64,000 nucleotides of DNA from contig NC_081823.1 in the NCBI RefSeq assembly GCF_030704535.1, positions 8,149,001-8,213,000 on the forward strand. The letters are read 5' to 3'. Source of the stretch: Vitis vinifera. Its lineage: Eukaryota; Streptophyta; Magnoliopsida; Vitales; Vitaceae. The notes beneath the pieces are model-generated. The model was not told where the DNA came from. It saw nothing but the letters and a program-made list of their open reading frames with translations, and searched no databases. Positions 24,270-33,368 of this stretch are shown here, piece by piece. A program made the position numbers and the translations under genes. Every line of letters starts with the position of its first letter. The first letter of the stretch is position 1.

Positions 24270-25403
24270 TTAAATAACATAATCAGACCACTCAGAGATA
24301 TGAGAAGTCTGGTCCATGGTGAAACTGGGAATCTTATCAAGCTTAATTGGATTCTCCTTCCCTCCAACCAACCTTGCGGGGTTCCCAACTGCAGTAGTTT
24401 TCGGAGGCACTTCCTTTAACACCACTGAACCAGCACCAACCTTGGCCCCATCCCCAATTCTAACATTTCCCAAAATACAAGTCCCAGCACCAATCAGCAC
24501 CCCATCGCCAAGCTTCGGATGCCTATCACCAGACACCTTCCCAGTCCCTCCTAAGGTCACATTATGCAAAATCGACACATCATCTCCAATCACCGCTGTC
24601 TCCCCTATGACGACTCCAGTCGCGTGATCAAGCAATATTCCTCTTCCAATCTTAGCCCCAGGATGGATATCCACGGCAAAAGCTTCAGACACTCTATTCT
24701 GAATTACCAATGCCAGAATTTTTCTCCCTTGCGACCACAGCCTATGTGCCACTCTATGAGCTTGGCATGCCAAAAAGCCTTTGAAATTCACCAGACACTG
24801 CACGTAGCTTATGCAAGCTGGGTCTCTCTCCTTGACTGCCCTCAAATCATCTTTAACAGCTCCCATGATTTCCCCATCTTCAACCAACACACCCATAAAG
24901 AGATCATAGAGTGTACTGCTGGGAAGACTCGAATTGCTCAATTTGATCGAAAGATGATTGGCTAGGGCACTTTCCAATGATTTATGAGACAGAATTAAGC
25001 TGTAATAGTAGCTTGACAAGATGGGTTCTTGCTCAACATCAGACCTAGCTTCGTCTTGAATTTTCAGCCACAAATCAGCTCCACAGAGGTCGTCTTCGAC
25101 TGTACTTGTGTGAATTCTTTTGCGGCCATTCTGCGACATGGGCACGCAGGAAACAAGATCAGAGAAACTGGGTCGGCAGAAATTTGCGAACTTGTACATA
25201 TGATCATCGAGTTGGGACCCGTTTGGCTCGCAAGAAAGTTGGTTCGTTTGGGCAGTCTCTGCTCTGGAAGTGTCAATACAAGCAGCCATGAAAAGGCGGT
25301 GTTTGGGGAGAGAGAAAGGGGTAGTACAACGATGCGGTGGTGAGAAGGGAGGTGGGTTATATCGAATAAGAGATAAGGTTCCAGATGTCGCCTGAAGTTT
25401 CAT
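24270..25403 (-). CDS. Serine O-acetyltransferase, SERAT2 type, organelle-targeted
   Basis: Transfers acetyl from acetyl-CoA to serine to make O-acetylserine, the committed step of cysteine synthesis, and binds O-acetylserine (thiol) lyase in the cysteine synthase complex. The frame is 377 residues with no intron, as in plant SERAT genes. Residues about 95-240 form the N-terminal helical SATase domain, including DPACISYVQC. Residues about 240-345 are a left-handed beta-helix of hexapeptide repeats with the active-site stretch DIHPGAKIGRGILLDHATG and the GGTGK motif. The protein ends in ISEWSDYVI; the terminal Ile is the residue that docks in the partner's active site. An N-terminal stretch rich in S, P, R and H without acids (1-38) suggests a plastid or mitochondrial presequence, and a second Met at 39 opens the conserved MAACIDTS start. 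The C-terminal half matches the SERAT2 subgroup rather than cytosolic SERAT1. Confidence 0.95.
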   Translation of the reverse strand: MKLQATSGTLSLIRYNPPPFSPPHRCTTPFSLPKHRLFMAACIDTSRAETAQTNQLSCEPNGSQLDDHMYKFANFCRPSFSDLVSCVPMSQNGRKRIHTSTVEDDLCGADLWLKIQDEARSDVEQEPILSSYYYSLILSHKSLESALANHLSIKLSNSSLPSSTLYDLFMGVLVEDGEIMGAVKDDLRAVKERDPACISYVQCLVNFKGFLACQAHRVAHRLWSQGRKILALVIQNRVSEAFAVDIHPGAKIGRGILLDHATGVVIGETAVIGDDVSILHNVTLGGTGKVSGDRHPKLGDGVLIGAGTCILGNVRIGDGAKVGAGSVVLKEVPPKTTAVGNPARLVGGKENPIKLDKIPSFTMDQTSHISEWSDYVI

Positions 25404-26740
25404 GGAAAATGAAATTTTCTCGGGAAAATCAAAATATAATTAAGAAAGAGTGAGAAAATGGGCTTGTGTCGTTTCCCCGTGTGTAGATTGGCTGGTCTTC
25501 AGGAGGAGGGCGGCCATTTTTTAAATACTCTTTGGAGTCTCCAACAATAAAATAATCATTTAATTCCTCTATCCTTTTCACTTGAAATGCGAGAAAAAGC
25601 AACAGACATAAAATTTGGAAATTGATTTAACACCTCAAAAAAAAGAGAGGTTTGGAAAATGTTAAAAATATATATATATTAAAATAAAATTTAAAATTTC
25701 AATTAAGATTTAAGTGAAATTTAGAAGTTTAATCTTATATTTTAAATTAGAAAAAGATATAAAGAAGTAATGTAATAAGTCATGGTCATAATCTCATGCT
25801 TTATTGTATTAATTATAAATTTTTATTATTGGTTTAAAAAAATTAACATATTTAACAGATATTTATTTTAAAATTTATTTTTTAAATTAAAAATATTAAT
25901 TAATTTTTATCAATAATCAATAAAATATTAAAAACTAATCTCATACTAAATATCAAATTGGAAAAATAAACTAAACTAATTTGTAACCAAAACACGTGTA
26001 AATCATTTTATGGGGCCAAAAAATAAAATAACATAAAAATATAACAAATTACCCAGTAATTGGTGAAGCATTTTGCCCTAACTCGGGAGACAAGGCTGGT
26101 CAATCCTCCACTCCAGCATTAAATGGACCATACACCCACTCTCATCGGACGCTACACGTGGCAAGTACCCAGAAGATATGACCTCAACGATGACCGCACC
26201 CTCCAATTATCATCACTTTACCCCACCTGTGCCTTTCACAATGGCCGGGTGACCTACACGCATTCGCCGCCGGACGTGTCGGGCGATAGAACCCAGGCGA
26301 AGAAGGGCAAGTTTGAAAAGGAACAAAGACGTTCGAGATGACGCGGAGCTCAGTGGACGGCTTTTTTGGCACTTCGATCCGACGGTGCCGATAAAGTCTG
26401 ACTTTGCTAGTGCAGCGCTGACCGTTGCTTTTAGAAATAGTTGGGATTTGTGGTCAAATTCAAATGAAGCTTAGGCTGCTTTTTGGTTTTTACCTCATGG
26501 GTTACGTCCCCCAAGGCATGACCAAAGGGCACGTGACTCACGCGCTTGTAAAAATCACACACGGAATTATATTCCTAGTTTGCAATTAACATACATTTTG
26601 AATTTACGAGCCTCCCAATGTGAATAGGCTTTTTGGCCATTGTGAATCAAAATAAATGCCCAAATTAATCTGGCATGGCCACGTGGACATCCTGACATGG
26701 CAAAGTTAATACTTTGCTATTAAAAAATTGGGAACACTAT
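25404..26740. promoter_or_regulatory. Upstream region of the acetyltransferase with several ACGT (G-box) cores
   Basis: Upstream of the minus-strand gene there are four CACGTG cores: AACACGTGT near 25990, ACACGTGGC near 26154, GCACGTGAC near 26530 and CCACGTGG near 26680. The 26.0-26.6 kb part is much less AT-rich than its surroundings. A TATA-like TATTTAAAA (minus strand) lies near 25520, about 115 bases from the ATG. CACGTG cores bind bZIP and bHLH factors; whether these act here is not known. Confidence 0.4.
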
Positions 26741-28540
26741 TATTGAAGTAACCCAAAAACACCCTTTGAGTTAGGAATGAAAGCCGTAAGTGAGCGGTGC
26801 AAGTCTACAACTGAGACTTTCCATCTTCCTTCTTTAGCACTGTTGGAGATGCCCCGCAAGGTTTTCTTTCTCAACATTGAATTATTCGTAGGATAAACAA
26901 TAAAAAGCAACGTTTTATTAATCAATTTCAATCAATGATGATGTACGCTTCCTCTCACCCAATCCTTAGAAAGTGTTAACTCTTCGCCTTCATCTTTACA
27001 TTGAATGATTCATTCAATTTGCCATTAAACGTAATTAGTGAGGGTTTATCCCTTTTTAATCTATATGACTTACTTATACAAGTATTCAAATTTATTAAGA
27101 GTTTGTTTGGCAATTATTTTAAAAAATATTTTTAATATTTAAAAATTTTTATTAATTAATTATTAGAAATACTAAAAATATTTTTTATAATCACTATTAA
27201 ATACAATGTAACTAAACTTAAAGCATATGATCAAAACTCTAGTGGCACACCTAGCAATATCAAAATTGAATTCTTATGGGTTGTAAAGGCGAACTAACAC
27301 TATTTGAATAGAAAGGGAAGGATTTTTTTTTATATATAGAAAATATTATAAATAATTTCTTCATATTATAAATAATTTTTTAAAATTTTAAAAACACTTC
27401 CTAAATCTTATAAAATATCTTAGATTTTTAAAACTAAAAGTAATTTATAGAATCGTTATTAAATAGGTTCCAAGAAAACACGGTCATAGATATGATTATA
27501 TAGTTGTCTCAAAAAACATGGTTATGGGTTGGAGTTTTATCTTTAAAAAAAAAAAAATTAAATTTTTTCCCCATGATCATCTCCATCACCATGTACAGAA
27601 ATAGATTGAAAATTATTTCAGAGTTAACATAGAAATGGGTTTTAAAAGGAAAATAACTATTTTTGGTGGAAAACTCTCTAAATTTGATAAGGTAGATCTC
27701 AAATCAGGTTTAGAATATTCGGCATTCAATTATCACGGTGATGGGGAAAAAGGAGAACAGAGGAGCGACCATCAGAAAAAGGCCCCGAAAGTCATGTCTC
27801 CGTGACCACCCATACCCATATCAGTTATTCCCTCGGCTACTATAATCCTAGAACTCATGGCCACCCGCTCCCACAAATCATGTAGATAACATAAAGCAAT
27901 TTGATCGTGTCGGTAGGGTCCCCCCAACCGCCCGTTCTCGAATCTCAACCTCACTTTTGGCACTTCTTTCTCTGCTCTACCAAGTGGCCGCCTCCCCCAA
28001 ATGCCTGAAAGTCACATTCTATTGACCATTCACACCACACTTGAAACACCCCTAACCCTACACCTACACCTACACCTACTCCTGCACCACTTGTCCCATG
28101 AAGGGCAACTAAACCATTTCAATGCGAATCGCACACCCACCTGCTTCAATCACCACGTTCTGGGTCTGGCTTTCTTTGCATATATGATTCCATTTTACTT
28201 TTCTAAGGGGACTTGAAGCTGGCACATACAAAATCATTCCCTTGTTACTGACTAGAGTGAATAGGATATGAAGATCTTAAAAGATTCTTTCTTGTGATTT
28301 TAATCATATTCTAATGATATGATAGCATTACTATTATTACGGAGAGAAGTCTCAAACAGGTCGCCAACAAATATAGTTTAGAAGACAAAGAGACCTTCCT
28401 CTCGGTTTCAGTATCTGATCCGTTGGCATATTCTGTGACATATGCGCATCACTATTATGTCTTTTTCTTCCTGTTCTTTCTGCGCTGCCGATTAAACCAT
28501 AGAACAAAAATCAAAGGCTGAACAGAATTCAACCAATGCA
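26741..28540. other. Intergenic, with a degenerate MITE and a CCTACA repeat
   Basis: Near 27100-27215 there is a degraded MITE of the GTTTGGTAGTGATTTT family. At 28048-28085 a short CCTACA tandem (about five units) follows a CCCTAACCCTA stretch. Two open frames in the GC-richer patch at 27.77-28.2 kb show no domain and look like chance frames. Confidence 0.35.
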
Positions 28541-28549
28541 CCACAAGTT

Positions 28550-28747
28550 GTTTCTCTGAATCAATAGTGCCAAATCCTTCCTACCTTGTGACCACAATTT
28601 TCAAGAAGCAATAAATATAACTTAGGCATGCTGGGTCTATCTCTTCCACTGCTCGAACATCATCTCTAGCAGCCCCTACAACTTCCTGCTCTTCCATTAC
28701 AATACTAGAAAAGACATCAAAGAGGATAGCACTCAGAAGACTTCAAT
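28550..28747 (-). pseudogene. Serine acetyltransferase relic
   Basis: The minus strand reads LLSAILFDVFSSIVMEEQEV, then VGAARDDVRAVEEIDPACLS and YIYCFL, collinear with STLYDLFMGVLVEDGEIMGA...DDLRAVKERDPACISYVQC of the intact gene 3.2 kb away. The next 16 or so residues (the FKGFLACQAHRVAHRL part) are deleted, and after a frameshift WSQGRKDLALLIQRN continues the homology. A stop follows in the original frame. Both ends of the gene are missing. The divergence from the intact copy is large, so it is an old tandem duplicate, not a recent one. Confidence 0.85.
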
Positions 28748-28759
28748 GGAAATATAAAA

Positions 28760-30129
28760 AAAGATCACCCAAAAAGTTATAAAAAATAAAAATAAAAAAA
28801 AACCACATACAGAATAAAATGGAAACAAAGGAATAAAGGAGTAGTTAATCAAAAGACAATAATGAACTAAAAGAATTCACCCACCATAGATCTACTCTGA
28901 GAAGGAATCACTAAATAGATTACTTTATAAGGACAGGATTATATCGCTAAGGATTGATATTTCTATCCCTGATACTATAAGAATATTAGTACTTCATTTC
29001 CTCTTCCATCATCTCTCACATATAGTTTAAAGAAGTGTAAAAGCAGCATCATCACTGAGGAAGTGAGTCCAATTAAGACTACCTTTTACTTTAATCACTA
29101 AACACTAATTCAAATCTCATACTTTAAGAACATTATTCTAATAAAAAATCATACTAAGTTGGAAGTCCTATTCAAAGTGACTTCACATTGATGTCTATCT
29201 CATAGCTTTGTAGACTCTGCATGAAATTTCCTTGTTTGCAAAGCATATGTATAAAACTTCTTGTTTGTAAAACATTTTCTTCTGTGCCGTATAGGGATTA
29301 ATACAAAGCCAAAACTTTCACATTCATGAATTTGGAGGAACAGAACTTGTCTTTTCTTGTGTCAATGACTTCATTTTTCATAGAAGACCCGGGACAGTGC
29401 ACTAGAGAAGGACGCCGCATGCAGACAAGAAAGACCAGGTTGACAAGACTCAGACCTTGGTGGCTGTGGTGTTTCAGTGTTTGTGATGATGTAGCACTCA
29501 ATGGATGCTTCTTGAGACTTTATCGGACGACGCAAATAAACTTTTGACTTGGTGGGCCCAGTTACTGTTTTACGCAAGCTGACAAATTTGAACCTAGTCG
29601 GTTTTCTGGTTAGGTTCGAATGATCTTTTCCTTTCTTTAATGATAAAGAAAGCACCAAAGGAAGGAGGTGCACACGATGAATACAAAGAGCTCAGATTCA
29701 AATGATCTTTCAGCCCCATATCTTGAAGGACTGTAGCAAGCCTATAAAATATGCAACCTTTAACCTCTTCTTTGTGGAGTTTTTTCTAAAAAAGTTGCAA
29801 CTACATCAAATCGACCCTTAAAATATTTTTGGGATTAGACCGAACTTTGACTAAAATTAATTATGACATTAATTTTCATTGCAATAGTGAAGTGAATAGC
29901 TCTCTTAAGATGATTACCTCTTAAAAATATGTAAGAGACAACTTTAGATAATGAAAGCTATCCTCACTAGATCTTTTGAAATATTGCCAACGGAATCAAA
30001 ATTCAAGTTTGAAACTCATGCAATTAACCTCTTTTTGTTAATCGAGAAATAAAAAGGATATATCTTATGAGCAATCTCATTCAGATATGGGCTTTCCTAC
30101 GAGATTAATCATGAAAATACAGTAATTCA
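28760..30129. other. Intergenic, nothing recognised
   Basis: The 29.3-29.7 kb part has open frames on both strands, but the minus-strand one begins with GTG and none encodes a recognisable domain. The GC content is slightly raised there, so an unrecognised non-coding transcript or relic is possible. Confidence 0.3.
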
Positions 30130-30283
30130 TTTTTTCTATTCAACTAAAAGTAACGTTTTAATACTAACCAATATAATTAAATTGAACCTATTAATAACAA
30201 ATTCACTTTAATTATGTTGATCGATACCGACAAATTACTTTTACCTTAATAAAAAAAGTAAAAAAAACAAACACCACCTTATT
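30130..30283. mobile_element. Truncated MITE of the TGGTGTTTGTTTTTT family
   Basis: It ends in AAAAAAACAAACACCACCTTA, the inverse of the TGGTGTTTGTTTTTT end. The interior (TTTTTCTATTCAACTAAAAG, TTCACTTTAATTATGTTGAT) matches the complete copy at 38278-38486. The left end is missing. Confidence 0.6.
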
Positions 30284-30466
30284 TGTGTAAGATGCTATAT
30301 AACAAGCCACTAAGATTCCCGTTAGCATAGCTTATCAACATCCTAAAAGCTTCTAGAAGGCTTTAGAAAAAGATAAATATTTCATTAAGAGTTACACCGC
30401 ATCAAACAACCCTAAACCCTTGTAGGATAAATCACATTTCAACATTACAATACAATTAGGTAATGT

Positions 30467-31542
30467 TTGTTTTTTTAGCTTAATTCTAAATAGAACTTAT
30501 TTTTAACTTAATACTAAATAATGTTTAATAATATTAAGTATTAAATTGTTTGTTTTTTTATCTACTAAAAACCAATATCTTAATATTTTAATATATTAAA
30601 AAAATTATAATTTAACGTATTTCTATTCAAAATAATAAAATTGTTATAATAAATAATTTATCATTATCATTCTTACAAAAAATAATTAATATATTTATTT
30701 TTTATATAATTAAAATAAAATATTTAAACTTAATAATATGAACTGACTTTTTATATTTGGGGAGGTTTTAAAAATTGAGTTATTTTTGGGGCTTTGTAAA
30801 CTCGTAGATGTACTAAATTCTCAAAGTTGACATATTGAGTTAATGGGCTTTTGGACGACTGACTCAACCCAGCCCAACTCAAACTCCGCCTCAAGAATGC
30901 ACTTTTGGTTCTACTAGGATTTAAATCAAACAGGTTGTAGACATTTCCTTAATTCAACATATATCCTACGATTAATCAAACAAACAACCAGAGAGGATGA
31001 CAAAAAAAAACTGCAGAAAGAAAATTTGAAAACATACATGTTGGATCCGTATGATAGAAACCAGCACTACTCAGTTGCAGGTTGGGGTGTTGGAGGAGGA
31101 ACAACTGCATCAGATGCTTAGCATCAGATGAAATGACAGTCCACTTGTGTGGCAGAGGAGGCAGCGGAGCATACACTGTGGGGTGACGCTTAATATCCCA
31201 TGGCTGGGTTTTACGCGGGCGAGTTTTCATGTGGTGAGACATTGCCTCCTTCTGTGGTCGCGACGAACACTCTATCACCGCCGCACCGCCACCCAATCTC
31301 AAGGTTGCCTTCCTCACACCAAACAACGCCGTCGTGGAATAACGGTCGGGTTGAAAATCGTATTTGGGGAGGTTTCAAAAACTAGCTTTTTCTATTTAGA
31401 AAACTCGAAATATTTTGGTTTTTTCTATTTAACCAAAAATTATAAAATTTCAGTAATAAGTCATTAAAAATTAAAAAAACAAATAACCTAAATACTAAAA
31501 ACAAATTGCTTTCAACAAAAAGTCAAAAAAACAAATACCACC
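30467..31542. mobile_element. TIR element of the same family enclosing a gene relic
   Basis: The left end TAGGTAATGTTTGTTTTTTTAG pairs with the right end AAAAAAACAAATACCACCTTA. The outer parts resemble the 264-bp element next to it. In the middle, between two direct copies of TATTTGGGGAGGTTT (30757-30771 and 31359-31373), lies about 600 bp that the neighbour lacks, and this holds the PSRP6 relic. Confidence 0.55.
31067..31375 (-). pseudogene. Plastid ribosomal protein PSRP-6 (CL25) relic
   Basis: The minus strand encodes [20 protein letters not shown], then [20 protein letters not shown] and [20 protein letters not shown]. This matches what I recall of plant-specific 50S ribosomal protein 6, in which a transit peptide is followed by ECSSRPQKK...HHMKTRP and [11 protein letters not shown]. 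There is no ATG upstream in this frame before a stop near 31378, so most of the transit peptide is lost. A 14-base tandem duplication (GCATCAGATG at 31107 and 31121) shifts the frame; in the other frame the sequence runs [14 protein letters not shown] to a stop at 31067, which looks like the original end. The functional gene must be elsewhere. Confidence 0.75.
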
Positions 31543-31545
31543 TTA

Positions 31546-31809
31546 GATGGTGTTTGTTTTTTTACTTAATTCTAATAGAACCTTAATACTTAATAGTATT
31601 AAATATTAGATTATTTGTTTTTCTAGTATTTTATTTCTATTAAGTATTAAAAAGTAAAGAAAAATCAATATGTTATTTTTTCTATTTAGAAAAACTTACA
31701 TATTTTAACTTTTTCTATTTAGTCAAAAATTTATAATAAGTCATGAAAAAGTAGAAAAACAAACTATCTAAATTCTAAAAACAGCAAAAAGCCAAAAAAA
31801 CAAACACCA
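31546..31809. mobile_element. Complete MITE of the TGGTGTTTGTTTTTT family
   Basis: The ends are GATGGTGTTTGTTTTTTTAC and GCCAAAAAAACAAACACCA, with the 5-base direct repeat CCTTA on each side (31541-31545 and 31810-31814). The interior is AT-rich with TTTTTCTATTTAG words and no coding sequence. It lies immediately beside the previous element. Confidence 0.7.
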
Positions 31810-31815
31810 CCTTAG

Positions 31816-33360
31816 CCATACACTAAAGTACAAGAAGCTATAATAGGTTTGAGGCCTAAAAACTCTTTTCAGTAAAGTTAGCGTCCACATACAAGCTCTT
31901 ACTCAACTACTATTGTATTAAACATTATTAAGAATCTAAGACAATTTTAAGTGATCAAACTTCCCTATTTATTTCCTATCAGTATCGATGTGAAGTTTTT
32001 CTATGCAAAACTCCAGTTTTAATACCCCTTTTTAAAGTTTTCTTAGGCAATGTCACACTACAAAACTAACATGGAGAAAAATACGAATCAATTTTCTCCA
32101 ATCACAGTTTAACAAAACAAAATCATCAAAACCTCTAACAATAAAATGACAAGGAAAGTGAACTGAAGGCAAAGTTTGATTTACAAAATGCAGGAATGGG
32201 AATAAGAATGTTAACCTCTTTCCCCAATGTTGCTGCATCATACAAACCAACTTGGAGTTAATTTCCTGTGTCTTTACATAACTAACAAATCTAATAATGA
32301 AAACCCGAGTGGGAAGTGGTATTTCTATCATCATGATTCGGATTTTCCATTATGATGATTATAATTATGATCATACCACTAAAAAAATCTTCATAAAAAA
32401 TAACAAGTCTCAATTATATCCTAAAACCAATACATTAAAGATTTATAGTTACAACCATCCAAATCCATACAACCTAGACTACTAATCTCAATTGGACTAC
32501 AAATCAGACTAGTTCAGATCAGGAGAAAGCTTGACTCAGAGAGGTTATATCGTGCTATGGATAGACAAAATCAAGTCTTTTAAAGAAAGACTAAGTTTGA
32601 GTCAACCATCTGGCTTGGGCCAAAATCTCTCAAACAAGAAAACTGGGATATCAAACCCCACTTTCCATGCAATACCATTTACACCACTGGAGAAGGTAAA
32701 GTTCATCTCATCTCCCACATGGCAACAAGACATCAACAACAGTTATTTACGTCAGATAAAGCCCTTTTTCATCTTTAAGCATTAGCCTATAATGATCACT
32801 TCAGATTGCTTGTGCAAAAGAGTAAATGCTTGACAGGCATACAAGTAAAATCACATCCTTAAAAGTTTGAGATCACAGTTTCTGGTACCTTGATGATGTC
32901 ATGTACAAACTGCTCAGTTAGATGGAAAATTACTATACCTAATTTATCAATGCAAATATCTTGGAATAAGTTTGTGAAAGATCATTTCATTAGAAGTCAT
33001 TCTCAATATTGGTCAAATAATGTATATTAACCCCTCAAAACTTGAGGCATTTTATATCATTCAATCAATATATTAGTATTTATTTCATATTCTTCAGGCA
33101 CCTCAACCACATACTATAGAAACTTTTAGGGGAATTGCAATAGCAGTACTAAACTTCACATCACCGGCTATGAAAGTTGAAATTGCCAAAATAATCAAAC
33201 CTGAAGAAAGAACAGAGTAAAAAAGAAGTTGCACCTATCTCATTCTTTTCACGCTAATGTTGGAAGGCATTCCACAAAGTGACAAGTAAATTTAAGCCCA
33301 AAAAAGAGACAAACTTTAATCACAAAGCTGAAAGTTACTGTGTTCACCTAAGCAGCAGCA
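31816..33360. other. Intergenic and 3' flank of RPS10, nothing recognised
   Basis: No gene, RNA or clear repeat is seen. The right part (about 33200-33368) is probably the 3' UTR of the RPS10 gene. Confidence 0.35.
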
Positions 33361-33368
33361 GTGCCTCT

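Noticed and set aside
24316-25343. Long plus-strand frames opposite the acetyltransferase
   Set aside because: Shadows of the strongly supported minus-strand gene.
26123-26341. ATG-started open frame of 72 codons in the GC-richer island
   Set aside because: No domain, an equally long frame on the other strand, and composition explained by the island.
28048-28085. Interstitial telomere repeat
   Set aside because: Only one or two CCCTAA-like units; the tandem unit is CCTACA, not the plant telomere CCCTAAA.
27772-28216. Two open frames in opposite strands near a CCTACA repeat
   Set aside because: Low-complexity or domain-less; the repeat itself creates the long HLHLHL-type frame.
29371-29673. 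Minus-strand open frame of 100 codons
   Set aside because: Begins with GTG, overlaps other frames on both strands, and no family is recognisable.
30976-31326. The PSRP6-like frame as an intact 116-residue gene
   Set aside because: Begins with TTG, lacks an ATG and most of the transit peptide, and the end is frameshifted by a 14-base duplication.
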